The notes under the pieces are model-generated. The model was given only the letters and a program-made list of their open reading frames with translations, was not told where the DNA came from and made no database searches. From assembly GCF_014697075.1 (NCBI RefSeq), contig NZ_JACJRE010000009.1, positions 116,129 to 180,128 of the forward strand: a DNA stretch of 64,000 bases, given 5' to 3'. Positions 25,495 through 33,791 of the stretch are shown here, one piece after another. The position numbers were made by a program, and so were the translations under genes. This DNA comes from Tolypothrix sp. FACHB-123. GTDB lineage: Bacteria; Cyanobacteriota; Cyanobacteriia; Cyanobacteriales; Nostocaceae. Positions within the stretch are counted from its first letter, which is position 1; each line of letters begins with the position of its first letter.

Positions 25495-25638
25495 ATGAAT
25501 AAGCCCCAGTTTTTTGTCACCCCTGGTTATGGGAAATCGGGTGAGCGAAAAAAGGTGTGGGGAGTTTGGGGAGTGTGGAGGGTCATTTTTTGGATACTTA
25601 GCCAGAAATCCCACACAAAATTTCGTTCACCCGTGTAA
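25495..25638 (+). pseudogene. RidA-like N-terminal stub interrupted by a short inverted-repeat element
   Basis: After AAGGA the frame reads MNKPQFFVTPGYG, like the first residues of RidA/YjgF-type proteins, and is then taken over at about codon 15 by the inverted-repeat element at 25540-25632. It stops after 47 residues. The identification rests on about a dozen residues. The remaining gap 25639-25848 shows no gene. Confidence 0.35.
25540..25632. mobile_element. 93-bp MITE-like inverted-repeat element
   Basis: GGGTGAGCGAAA at the left end and TTTCGTTCACCC at the right end form inverted ends that continue, with a gap, into GTGTGGG/CCCACAC. There is no coding capacity and no clear target duplication. 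It may be the non-autonomous end pair of an IS. Confidence 0.5.
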
Positions 25639-25848
25639 CAAGTGATGTGAGTGCTCCCTTTGAGTGGGCGAAGAAGCAGAGGATTGTGCGATGGAGTCGT
25701 GATAACGCCTTCTCTTGAGACGGCGGTTTCCGGTTGGGGAGGAAAAGCAAAATTAATTTGCTCCAAAAATTAAATATTCCTATCCTTACTGCCTGTGCTA
25801 AATTCCCAAAAGTGTTTGCTAAACGCCCAGTTAAAAACATTAAGCACG

Positions 25849-26643
25849 ATGATGTATAAACAGGAAGTTATCAATTTCTACAATGCGAGGACAAATTATG
25901 ATAATGATGTCACTCGCAATCGTGCAGTCGCACTTTTTGACTATACAACTCTATTTCCTGGACAACAGGTTTTAGATGTAGCAACGGGAACGGGAAATAT
26001 TGCGCTCGAAGCTGCTAAGAAAGTCGGCACCAGGGGTTCTGTGATTGGAATTGACATTGCAACAGAATTACTGAAGATTGCTCAACAGAAAATTCAAGCC
26101 GAAAACTTATCTAATGTTCAATTAATTGAAGTTGATGCTGAAGCTTATCAGCCTGAATCGAATGAGTTTGATGCGATCTATTGTTCTTTCGCGATCGTAC
26201 TTTTCCCCAACATTCCTAAGGTTCTCAAAAATTGGTATCGTTTTCTCAAAGAAGGCGGATTTATCGCTTTTACCTGCTCGTCTGAAGATTCATATTTAGC
26301 ATTGTCGATTCTAGAAGCTTGTGCAAAACATGGAGTCACACTTCCCAATCTGCATAAACCATTAGGAACACCAGAGCGAATTCAACAACTATTAACTCAA
26401 GCCAATTTTACTCAAATCGAAATTCATCCTCGACAACTGGGAACTTATCTGAGCTTAGAAACAGCTCAAAGTAGATGGAATGGTCAATTCTGGCTACATA
26501 CCGATAATCCACTACGGGAATTAAAATCGGAAAAAATTAGCCAAATTAAAGCAAGTTATGATGATGAGATAGCTACCCTAGAAACCGAGCAGGGCGTATG
26601 GCATGAGGAATTAATTTACTACGTTGTTGCTCGTAAAGAGTAA
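25849..26643 (+). CDS. class I SAM-dependent methyltransferase (UbiE-like)
   Basis: About 264 residues. Motif I is VLDVATGTGNIALEA, followed by GIDIATELL (acidic end of strand 2), VDAEAYQ, the strand 4 region FDAIYCSFAIVLFPN, and LKEGGFIAFTC. This is the Methyltransf_11 layout seen in menaquinone/ubiquinone and small-molecule methyltransferases. The substrate cannot be told. ATG at 25849 or 25852 was preferred to the upstream frame from 25795. No strong ribosome binding site. Nearby genes (SDR, hydrolase stub) hint at a decayed metabolic cluster. Confidence 0.8.
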   Translation: MMYKQEVINFYNARTNYDNDVTRNRAVALFDYTTLFPGQQVLDVATGTGNIALEAAKKVGTRGSVIGIDIATELLKIAQQKIQAENLSNVQLIEVDAEAYQPESNEFDAIYCSFAIVLFPNIPKVLKNWYRFLKEGGFIAFTCSSEDSYLALSILEACAKHGVTLPNLHKPLGTPERIQQLLTQANFTQIEIHPRQLGTYLSLETAQSRWNGQFWLHTDNPLRELKSEKISQIKASYDDEIATLETEQGVWHEELIYYVVARKE

Positions 26644-26660
26644 GCAGTGGGTCAAAGCTT

Positions 26661-27014
26661 TCAACTAGTTGCATATTTCAAAACTCGTTCCCATTCCCAG
26701 CGCCAAGCAGTCTCTACCTTTATTTCTGTGCCATTGGTGAATTTGATGAATTCTCTGCTGTCTTCATAGCAAACATCAGCAACAAGTTGATTACGCACAT
26801 CATACCCCCACATTGATGCTGCGGCATTCCACCATCTTTGCCCTGGCGATTCCAAAATTGGTAGTTCAAAATAATCATCACGCCATGCTTTTGGCTTCCA
26901 CTGCTCAACTAAAGCACAACTCCATTGCTGTTGAACATGATTCAAATAAAAATGCTTAAAATTCCGGTAGTGATTTTGATGGAATGCAATCAGTATCGTC
27001 ATGATTTCACTCAA
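26661..27014 (-). CDS. chimeric reading frame: IS982 fragment joined to a hypothetical protein
   Basis: The first ~31 residues (LSEIMTILIAFHQNHYRNFK with TTG at 27014) are IS982-family transposase. The remaining ~86 residues (rich in Trp, ending RWEWERVLKYATS) are unrelated to transposases and resemble nothing I can name. Either the hypothetical part is a gene whose 5' end was replaced by the IS fragment, or the whole is dead. An internal start for the second part cannot be fixed. Confidence 0.4.
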   Translation of the reverse strand: MSEIMTILIAFHQNHYRNFKHFYLNHVQQQWSCALVEQWKPKAWRDDYFELPILESPGQRWWNAAASMWGYDVRNQLVADVCYEDSREFIKFTNGTEIKVETAWRWEWERVLKYATS

Positions 27015-27126
27015 ACACAGACTTAAGCGCCGGAATCAGTCTGCTGACTCCATGTACCAACAGCTTTTTGTGCCATTGACTTTCAAACGCCTTACAGAAA
27101 TCATCTACATAGAAAAATAAAGCATC
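26922..27126 (-). pseudogene. IS982-family transposase, frameshifted N-terminal remnant
   Basis: On the minus strand one frame reads DALFFYVDDFCKAFESQWHK and then stops; the other frame continues LCLSEIMTILIAFHQ and RNFKHFYLNHVQQQW. Together these are the N-terminus of an IS982 transposase (DDFC motif, then SEIMTI), broken by a frameshift around 27010-27040 and truncated after about 65 residues. Confidence 0.7.
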
Positions 27127-27206
27127 TCAACTAAACATAAGATAGGTGCTGGATTTGACGTTATTTTTAGCTTACTACTTGTCTCTTTCCTTATCCCGAA
27201 CTCAGG

Positions 27207-30200
27207 TTATTTACGACAAGATGGGAGTTGCTGCAACTCCTGGGGATGGTTGTGGAAATAGTCGCCCAGCCAATTACAACCTTGGGTGAGGAGATCGTCA
27301 AGATTCAGGTTCCAAGAATAGAGCATTGACCCACTGCTAGAAATCAAGCGGTTGCCATCTGGGGTAAAATTGAGGAATGAATTAAATGCACCACCCATAG
27401 GGATGCGAGTGATGGGTGTGCCGTCGGCTTGCCAAATATGGATTGTGCTATCAATAGTCTTAGCAATCAACAATTGCCCGTCTGGGCTAAATTGAAAGCG
27501 ACCAATTTGATTGGTTTCGAGTGTACGAATGAGCGTACCATCAGAACGCCAAATTTTGATATTTTGATCAATTCCCAGCGTCGCCAACTGCTGTCCATCG
27601 TTACGGTGAGCGATATCAATGATTGCTGCGCCATGATTGAGGGTTTGTATGAGATTACCCTCAGCCGACCAGATTACCATTTTACCAAAGCGATCGCCAA
27701 CCATAAACTGTCCCCTGGGGGAAAATCCCATTGCTGTGATTTCATTTGGTTGTCCTGATAGGGTTTTGAGCAGTTTTCCGTCTCTTCTCCACAAGCGCAG
27801 GGTGCGTGTGGGGGTATTACCAGAAGTTACTGTAATATAGGTTTGATTGTTGGGGCTAAAGTAGAGGGAATCTGCATCTTTGATAGTCTTTAAAAATTTA
27901 CCTTCACTACTCCAAAGTTGAATTTTATCGGGTTGATTACCAGAAATTGCCAACTCTTTGCCATCAGGACTAAATTCGATTCCTGGTTTATAATGAGCCG
28001 CATCCATCTCTTGAATTAGATCCCCATTTGCTAACCTGAATTGTATTTTTTGCTGACGAATTGATAACAAAACTAAGCGCGAATCATCGGGACTAAATTT
28101 AATCACACTTTCCGGGAGATTAGTTTGTATTGTTCTGAGTTCGCTGCCATCTGCCCGATATAATGTCATTTCTCCATTGAATTTTGTGGCAGCAATTGTC
28201 TGTCCATCAGGACTCAGAGTGGCATCCATAATTCTATTTTGAGCATCAGATTTTGCCCCAGCAATTTTTAGTTTTTCACCCGGTATTTGTATGCGGTTGA
28301 TGGGTTGCTGATTTCCCACAACTACACGGGGCGTTTGTATTGGTGGTGTTAATGCAGGGGAGATTTTTTGAGGATGGATTTTCCAGAGTTTCAGCATCCC
28401 ATCTGGGTGACTCGTGGCGATGATAGAACCATCAAAGCTAGAACTAAAACCAGAAACCAGCAATTGATGAGTTTTGATTTCTGCTTGTAAAGTTCCGTCT
28501 GGATGCCATAATTTGAGGGTGTTGAGATTGGCGGAAATGTAAGCACCATCTTTTTGGCGGAAACTGTGCCAAAGGTTATTGCCTAAATTATGGGTGATGT
28601 TAGGATAGGTTTTGATTAAAGCACCAGTTTTAATGTCTCTAACTTCTGGTTTTCCTTGGGCATTGATAAACACAATTGCATCACCTTCTAAACTAATAGT
28701 AAGGTCAATACCCTGTTGAGGTGGAGCAATCTGCCTGGTATAAAGTAATTTCCATTGCAAATTCAAGACTGCAACTTTGCCAAAGGCGTTGACTACCACA
28801 ATATTGTTGTCATTTGTGAATTGGACATCGCTAAGAGTTTCTTGATCGAGTTTTAGCTTATTGACAAGAGTACCTGTTTTGAGATGCCAAACCTGGATTT
28901 CATAGTCGGAGTCAGCAGATAAAATATACTGACCATCGGGACTAAAACTCAGAGAAGAAATGGAAATTGGGAAGCCCTGGAGAGTTTTAGTTTTGTGAGT
29001 TTTAATCGTCTGAATTTTCTTTCCCTGTAGTGTCCAAAGAGTTATCGCCCCGTCTTCGCCTCCAGTTGCTAGTTTTTGTCCATCACGGCTAAAGGCGATC
29101 GCTACCGCCGGGCTTTCTAAATGCCAACGATTTTGCTCATTAATCGTGGACAGAACAGCTTGTAGGGCAAATAAGGGCGTGTGGGTGGGTAAATGTTTAA
29201 AAGAATGCTGTTTGGTCAATTGTTTAAGCCTTTGCGCTGATTTCATCGCCCCTAGCAAATCCTTCAGTTGGTTCCCATCTGCACGCACTTGCAAAATTCG
29301 GCTTCCTTCTCGTTCTAGATTTAAGATATCTGCATTGGTTCTGAGTTGCTGTTCTGATTGCTGGAAGTAAAAAAACGTGCCGATGGTGCTAATTACAGCC
29401 GCAGAAAGCGCGATCGCTCCAATTTGCAATCGTTTTTTGGTTTGATGTTGCACGGTTTTTAATCGCTGAATTGCTTGAGTTTCTTGTTGTATTGCTGTTT
29501 GGGTTTTGGATTGGGCGATCGCTAATTCTTGGGCTTGGCTGGCGGATAAAAATTGATAATCACTATGACTCAAACTCAATCCTTTTGCCCAAACTAACGC
29601 CCACTGCAATGCTTCATTTTGCAGTAAATATTGAGCATCTTGAGAAATTTCCCAAGCGGCGAGTTCTGCACCATAGGGACGGATAGCCCGTAAAGCTTGT
29701 TCTGTCCAGGTATAATCAAACACAGTGGCATAGATGCGGTTATAGATACTCAATTTGCCTTGACGTTTGACAACCAAACCAGAAAGACACAACTGCATCA
29801 ACTCCCAGCTATCTTCAGCCGAAAGTTCCCCTTGATTGAGCAATTGCTGATAAAGTCCTAATGACCAACAAGCCAAAGATTTATTGTGGAGAATGCGATC
29901 GCGAATTGTTTGAAAATGCTGCTGTCTGTCATTTGCTAACCAATGTTCGATCATTTGCGATCGCACAATCGCTTCTACTGCTGAAGTTTCCCATCCCGAT
30001 GCAATAAAAGTATTTGATGTATTAATTAGTTGACATAACCATTGAGTTAAAAATGGTTGTCCACCAGTCCAAGCCAAAATTTCTGCCATCACCTTGGTAG
30101 GATTTGCAGCCACCTCAATTAAGCCTTGTTCCAGGGGTTTAGCTTCAGACAATTGAAAACCTGTAAGTTCGATGGCGCGACTATCTACATTTAGTGGTGT

Positions 30201-30779
30201 AAATTTATTATCGGCGATTAAATCAGTGGGTGTAGCCACACCAAATAGGGCAAAGGTTAACCTTTGAAATTGGGGTTTATCAGCGCGTTTGTTGTAGCAG
30301 GCTCTCACAAAAGCAAAAAAATCATCCTTAAATTCTAGATTGAGAATACTGTCAATTTCATCTACAAAAACGATAATTTGCTGAGAGATATTTGCTAGTA
30401 AAACTTCTTCCACAAATTTACTCAGCCGCAAAAATGGATGTAGTAAAGTATTTTGAGACCACCAAGATTCTAAATCAATTTCAATGTTAAGTTCACTAGC
30501 AAAATGGCTGACAAATCCTCCATAAAACTCATCTGCACTCACTTGATAAACACAGAGTTCACGCATTTCAAAAGCAACACAAACAAATCCTTCTGACTGT
30601 AAGCGCGACATTGTACGCACTCGTAAACTCGATTTTCCCATCTGTCTAGAGTTGAGAACATAGCAAAATATTCCCGCTTTTAGTCCTGTATATAAATCAC
30701 TATCAGCTTGACGACGAACGTAAATTTCGGTACCTTCTCGTAAACTACCACCGACTTGATAATGGTTGTAATTGTTCAT
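27207..30779 (-). CDS. AAA-like (AAA_35) ATPase fused to WD40 repeats
   Basis: A 1190-residue protein. Residues 1-360 form an AAA_35 domain: NSRQMGKSS (Walker A, G48-K49-S50) and IIVFVDEIDSIL (Walker B). A coiled coil (about 415-450) and one membrane-like segment (IGAIALSAAVISTIGTFFYF, about 452-472) follow. The C-terminal ~620 residues are WD40-type repeats with LW/IW ends and FSPDG-type turns, building one or two propellers. This STAND-like layout (ATPase plus sensor propeller) is common in filamentous cyanobacteria. Its start overlaps the stop of the upstream HTH-AAA gene by 4 bases, so translation is coupled. Function unknown; signalling or defence are reasonable guesses. Confidence 0.85.
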   Translation of the reverse strand: MNNYNHYQVGGSLREGTEIYVRRQADSDLYTGLKAGIFCYVLNSRQMGKSSLRVRTMSRLQSEGFVCVAFEMRELCVYQVSADEFYGGFVSHFASELNIEIDLESWWSQNTLLHPFLRLSKFVEEVLLANISQQIIVFVDEIDSILNLEFKDDFFAFVRACYNKRADKPQFQRLTFALFGVATPTDLIADNKFTPLNVDSRAIELTGFQLSEAKPLEQGLIEVAANPTKVMAEILAWTGGQPFLTQWLCQLINTSNTFIASGWETSAVEAIVRSQMIEHWLANDRQQHFQTIRDRILHNKSLACWSLGLYQQLLNQGELSAEDSWELMQLCLSGLVVKRQGKLSIYNRIYATVFDYTWTEQALRAIRPYGAELAAWEISQDAQYLLQNEALQWALVWAKGLSLSHSDYQFLSASQAQELAIAQSKTQTAIQQETQAIQRLKTVQHQTKKRLQIGAIALSAAVISTIGTFFYFQQSEQQLRTNADILNLEREGSRILQVRADGNQLKDLLGAMKSAQRLKQLTKQHSFKHLPTHTPLFALQAVLSTINEQNRWHLESPAVAIAFSRDGQKLATGGEDGAITLWTLQGKKIQTIKTHKTKTLQGFPISISSLSFSPDGQYILSADSDYEIQVWHLKTGTLVNKLKLDQETLSDVQFTNDNNIVVVNAFGKVAVLNLQWKLLYTRQIAPPQQGIDLTISLEGDAIVFINAQGKPEVRDIKTGALIKTYPNITHNLGNNLWHSFRQKDGAYISANLNTLKLWHPDGTLQAEIKTHQLLVSGFSSSFDGSIIATSHPDGMLKLWKIHPQKISPALTPPIQTPRVVVGNQQPINRIQIPGEKLKIAGAKSDAQNRIMDATLSPDGQTIAATKFNGEMTLYRADGSELRTIQTNLPESVIKFSPDDSRLVLLSIRQQKIQFRLANGDLIQEMDAAHYKPGIEFSPDGKELAISGNQPDKIQLWSSEGKFLKTIKDADSLYFSPNNQTYITVTSGNTPTRTLRLWRRDGKLLKTLSGQPNEITAMGFSPRGQFMVGDRFGKMVIWSAEGNLIQTLNHGAAIIDIAHRNDGQQLATLGIDQNIKIWRSDGTLIRTLETNQIGRFQFSPDGQLLIAKTIDSTIHIWQADGTPITRIPMGGAFNSFLNFTPDGNRLISSSGSMLYSWNLNLDDLLTQGCNWLGDYFHNHPQELQQLPSCRK

Positions 30780-32062
30780 GTTTGAATTCCTAAACGTTCA
30801 CGAAAATATTGACGGTAAAGTTCGTAGCGTATAGATACTTGGTGTTGCTGTAGCTGGATTAATCCCAAGTCATAGAGTTTCACCACATCATCGAGATGGA
30901 AGTGTGGTTGAATGGAAATAGCAGCATCAGCTGAGGCGATCGCTTTCAATGGTGCAAGTAAATGAGAATGCGTTTGTAGCTTATGCCATTGTCTTTCTAG
31001 ATGGCTGCGGTAGATACTATTGGGAGTTGCTGCGGTATTGAGCAATTGTTCAAGGGAAGTTGGGTTTTGAGCCAGAAATTGTAAAGTCAAGGTGACAAGG
31101 TAAGGATGTCCGCCAACAATTGCAGTTAATTTTTTTATCTCTTGCTGACTCCAGTGCAATTGATACTGATTTAGTAAAGTGAGGATTTCTGTGGAATTTA
31201 GTTCTGTCAGTTGAATTTCTGTACCTGCGTTAAATGGCGATTGGTTAATGTCAATCTGGGTGTAAACTTCAGTGTGTAGAACTATCAGACGTAGCTGAGT
31301 CCAAAGCAATTTGGTTTTAGCATCTTCATGCCAAGTTCTCAGCATTCCCAGAAATTCACCGGCAATTAATTGATGAGTAAATAGGCGATCTACTTCATCT
31401 AAGGCAATGACTAAGGGGATATCATCAGTTAAGAGATATTTTTGTAAATAAGTTCTACATTTGATTTTGCTATTGCCTAAACTTTTGCGCCAATGAGTTT
31501 CTATATCCACCGTTAAATTCAGCGCATAAGTGACACTAGCAATAAACCACTGTAAGAAACTATCTAAACTGCCAAAATCATCAGCAACCGCATCCCGCAA
31601 ATTGATAGCGATCGCCCGATATCCTTGTTGTTGAGCATACTTGAGAATTTGCGCCATAAGTGTGGTTTTCCCAAACTGAATTGGTGCTTTAATGCGGAGT
31701 AAAGCCCCTGGTTTATCAATCTCTGCACAGCAAAATTCCCATCGAGATGGTTGCTTCATTCCCTGGTAAGATTGGGGCTGATGGGTTTGCCATCGTCGCT
31801 GAAGGGCTTGGCGAAAATTGGTTTTCTTCACCTCTTCTTGGAGTGCTTCTGAAAGCAATTGCCACAACCGCCCGCCGACTTCACTAACATACTTCACGGT
31901 AAGATAAGACTCAGCCGCGATCGCTTCATAGGTTTTACCTTCCCATGCACCCTGCAAAACTTGGATTTCAACATCACTCAGATGCTTTTGCGTAGTCTGT
32001 AGCATCAACTGATCGACGAGTTGTTGAGCAGCATTCCATTGAAATCCAGCGTCTAAGCTCAT
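30776..32062 (-). CDS. HTH (VMAP-type) plus AAA_35 ATPase
   Basis: A 428-residue protein. Residues 15-85 carry an HTH-like region (LSDVEIQVLQGAWEGKTYEA, then YLTVKYVSEVGGRLWQLL) of the type found at the N-terminus of vWA-MoxR-associated (VMAP) proteins. An AAA_35 ATPase follows: IKAPIQFGKTTLM (Walker A) and PLVIALDEVDRLF (Walker B), then a winged-helix-like tail (about 360-425). It is the first gene of a two-gene operon with the AAA-WD40 protein (ATGA overlap at 30776-30779). The pair looks like two ATPases that act together. No effector domain such as a nuclease, TIR or protease is visible. Confidence 0.8.
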   Translation of the reverse strand: MSLDAGFQWNAAQQLVDQLMLQTTQKHLSDVEIQVLQGAWEGKTYEAIAAESYLTVKYVSEVGGRLWQLLSEALQEEVKKTNFRQALQRRWQTHQPQSYQGMKQPSRWEFCCAEIDKPGALLRIKAPIQFGKTTLMAQILKYAQQQGYRAIAINLRDAVADDFGSLDSFLQWFIASVTYALNLTVDIETHWRKSLGNSKIKCRTYLQKYLLTDDIPLVIALDEVDRLFTHQLIAGEFLGMLRTWHEDAKTKLLWTQLRLIVLHTEVYTQIDINQSPFNAGTEIQLTELNSTEILTLLNQYQLHWSQQEIKKLTAIVGGHPYLVTLTLQFLAQNPTSLEQLLNTAATPNSIYRSHLERQWHKLQTHSHLLAPLKAIASADAAISIQPHFHLDDVVKLYDLGLIQLQQHQVSIRYELYRQYFRERLGIQT

Positions 32063-32511
32063 AACCCTAAATTAGAAAGCGATGTTTATCTTCTAACATA
32101 GGATTTCTCAATAATTCCCCCTAATACCCAAACAACCAGAACAAACCGTGATTACTTAGCAATGAGGAATAGTTAGCAGGATTTTTCCGGAAAAAACCGG
32201 AATTTATCGCCTCAAACAACCGGATTTCCTCCGGCTGACAATGACAGTAACCGTCAAGCATCATACAAATATGACTGCAACTACTGAAATATGTATTTTG
32301 GGCATTGCTAAATTAGGGGATGAATTTTGAGCTATTGAAACCTCCCACTCCTTATTCTCTCTGCGTCTCTGCGCCTCTGCGTGAGATAAATCATCCCGCA
32401 ATTATGCAACGCCTTATTTTGTTTCCAAATCTGTAACTCAATCCTGAGTCTAAGTATTTATTAGCTAACTTGAGACTGCAAGATTTACTGATATTTTTCA
32501 ATCAATTTTTT
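32063..32511. other. intergenic with CCGG hairpins and CTCTGCG repeats
   Basis: Divergent promoter region. TTTCCGGAAAAAACCGGAA and AACCGGATTTCCTCCGGCTG at 32182-32240 form small inverted repeats. A TCTCTGCGTCTCTGCGCCTC tandem repeat lies near 32356-32384. No gene was seen. A TTG start at 32470 for the next gene was not preferred. Confidence 0.5.
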
Positions 32512-33687
32512 ATGCTGCAACACTTTTCCCACCAAGCCTTATTAAAATCAACTATTATCGGATGTCTGCTTTTTTCTAGTTCCCTAATTCCCTTACAATC
32601 TACCGTTGCTAATCCGCAAATTTTGACTACACCACAAGCAAAGACGATCGCTCAACAAGTGCTTCAAGATGCGATCGCCAAAGAGAAACTTGATAATACT
32701 GCAAAAGTCGTTCAAATTGCTCGAATTGGTAAGGGCGATACCTGGATGTACAATCCTGTACCTTACTGGAAAATTGCGATCGCTGATCAGCATAAAAGTT
32801 TGGTCTATTTCACCACTGATAATGGTAAATTTAGAGTCTTAATGCAAATGAACGGACAAAACACCCATTCTCTGGGAAAACCTGCCGAAGAAATTCCGCC
32901 AACGGCAATGATCACAGCAGCGATTCAACAGGCGAAACAGTGGGGCTATCCTGGAGAACCCTTATTAACTAATATTTCATCTGAAAAGACAACTTGGGCA
33001 AGTGGTTGTGAAAATATTTCTTTTCCTTATGCTTGCGATCCGATTATTAATCAAGGCTGGAAAATTACCATTCCCCACCAACGCCAACGCTGGGTATTTC
33101 GAGGTGAAACAGCCGATGATTTACAATTGATTGCACGTAGTAATCCTGTGATTGAACGGGGCTTACCGATTCCGGTGGTTAACGAAATCAAGAGTATTGC
33201 CAGCAAACACTTGCAAATCTTACCCTCAGTTGTTTTGATTACTAAAATCGAGCCTCAAACCTTTACTGATAGCTGTTTAGGATTAGGGAATTTAGCAGAA
33301 TCCTGCGCTCAACAAACAATCCGGGGCTATCGGGTGACTGTGGCGGGAAAGTCCCAAGCACGGCAAATATACCGCATTAGCAATGATAAAGTTTATCTTC
33401 GCACCGAAGCGATCGCCGGACTTCCCAACCGCACTGATGACTTACCAACTGCGATCGCTCGCACAGTATTCAACGCCGCCCAATCAGACTTGAAAAAACC
33501 CATTGCTAATCTTAGCATTACCCAAGTTGCACCAAGATTCTATTGTTTCCGCAGTCCCACTGCTGCACCTAATGAACCTTGCATACCAACGCAGCGCCTT
33601 GACGGTTGGAATGTCACGGTGACAAATTTTCAGAAATCACTGACTTACACGGTTAATCTCAGTGGCAAGATTCTTAGCAAAAAATAG
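32512..33687 (+). CDS. exported protein of repeated Cys-containing modules, unknown
   Basis: About 391 residues with a signal peptide (hydrophobic TIIGCLLFSSSLIPL, cleavage near VANP). The mature part holds about four related modules of 80-90 residues. Each contains a strand ending in a pair of cysteines (SGCENISFPYAC, DSCLGLGNLAESC, CFRSPTAAPNEPC), followed by a GW/GY-x-V/I-T-V/I strand. The cysteines probably form one disulfide per module. Similar Cys-pair modules occur in unnamed secreted cyanobacterial proteins. No enzyme motif was seen. The gene is followed by another secreted protein in the same direction. Confidence 0.6.
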   Translation: MLQHFSHQALLKSTIIGCLLFSSSLIPLQSTVANPQILTTPQAKTIAQQVLQDAIAKEKLDNTAKVVQIARIGKGDTWMYNPVPYWKIAIADQHKSLVYFTTDNGKFRVLMQMNGQNTHSLGKPAEEIPPTAMITAAIQQAKQWGYPGEPLLTNISSEKTTWASGCENISFPYACDPIINQGWKITIPHQRQRWVFRGETADDLQLIARSNPVIERGLPIPVVNEIKSIASKHLQILPSVVLITKIEPQTFTDSCLGLGNLAESCAQQTIRGYRVTVAGKSQARQIYRISNDKVYLRTEAIAGLPNRTDDLPTAIARTVFNAAQSDLKKPIANLSITQVAPRFYCFRSPTAAPNEPCIPTQRLDGWNVTVTNFQKSLTYTVNLSGKILSKK

Positions 33688-33791
33688 CTGAGTGCTGAGT
33701 TTTGAGCGCTGAGTATAAATCCATTAGATACAAGGCTTTTAGTAATTAACACGCCCTAATTTAAGTAAATACGAATATACAACATAAGCTT

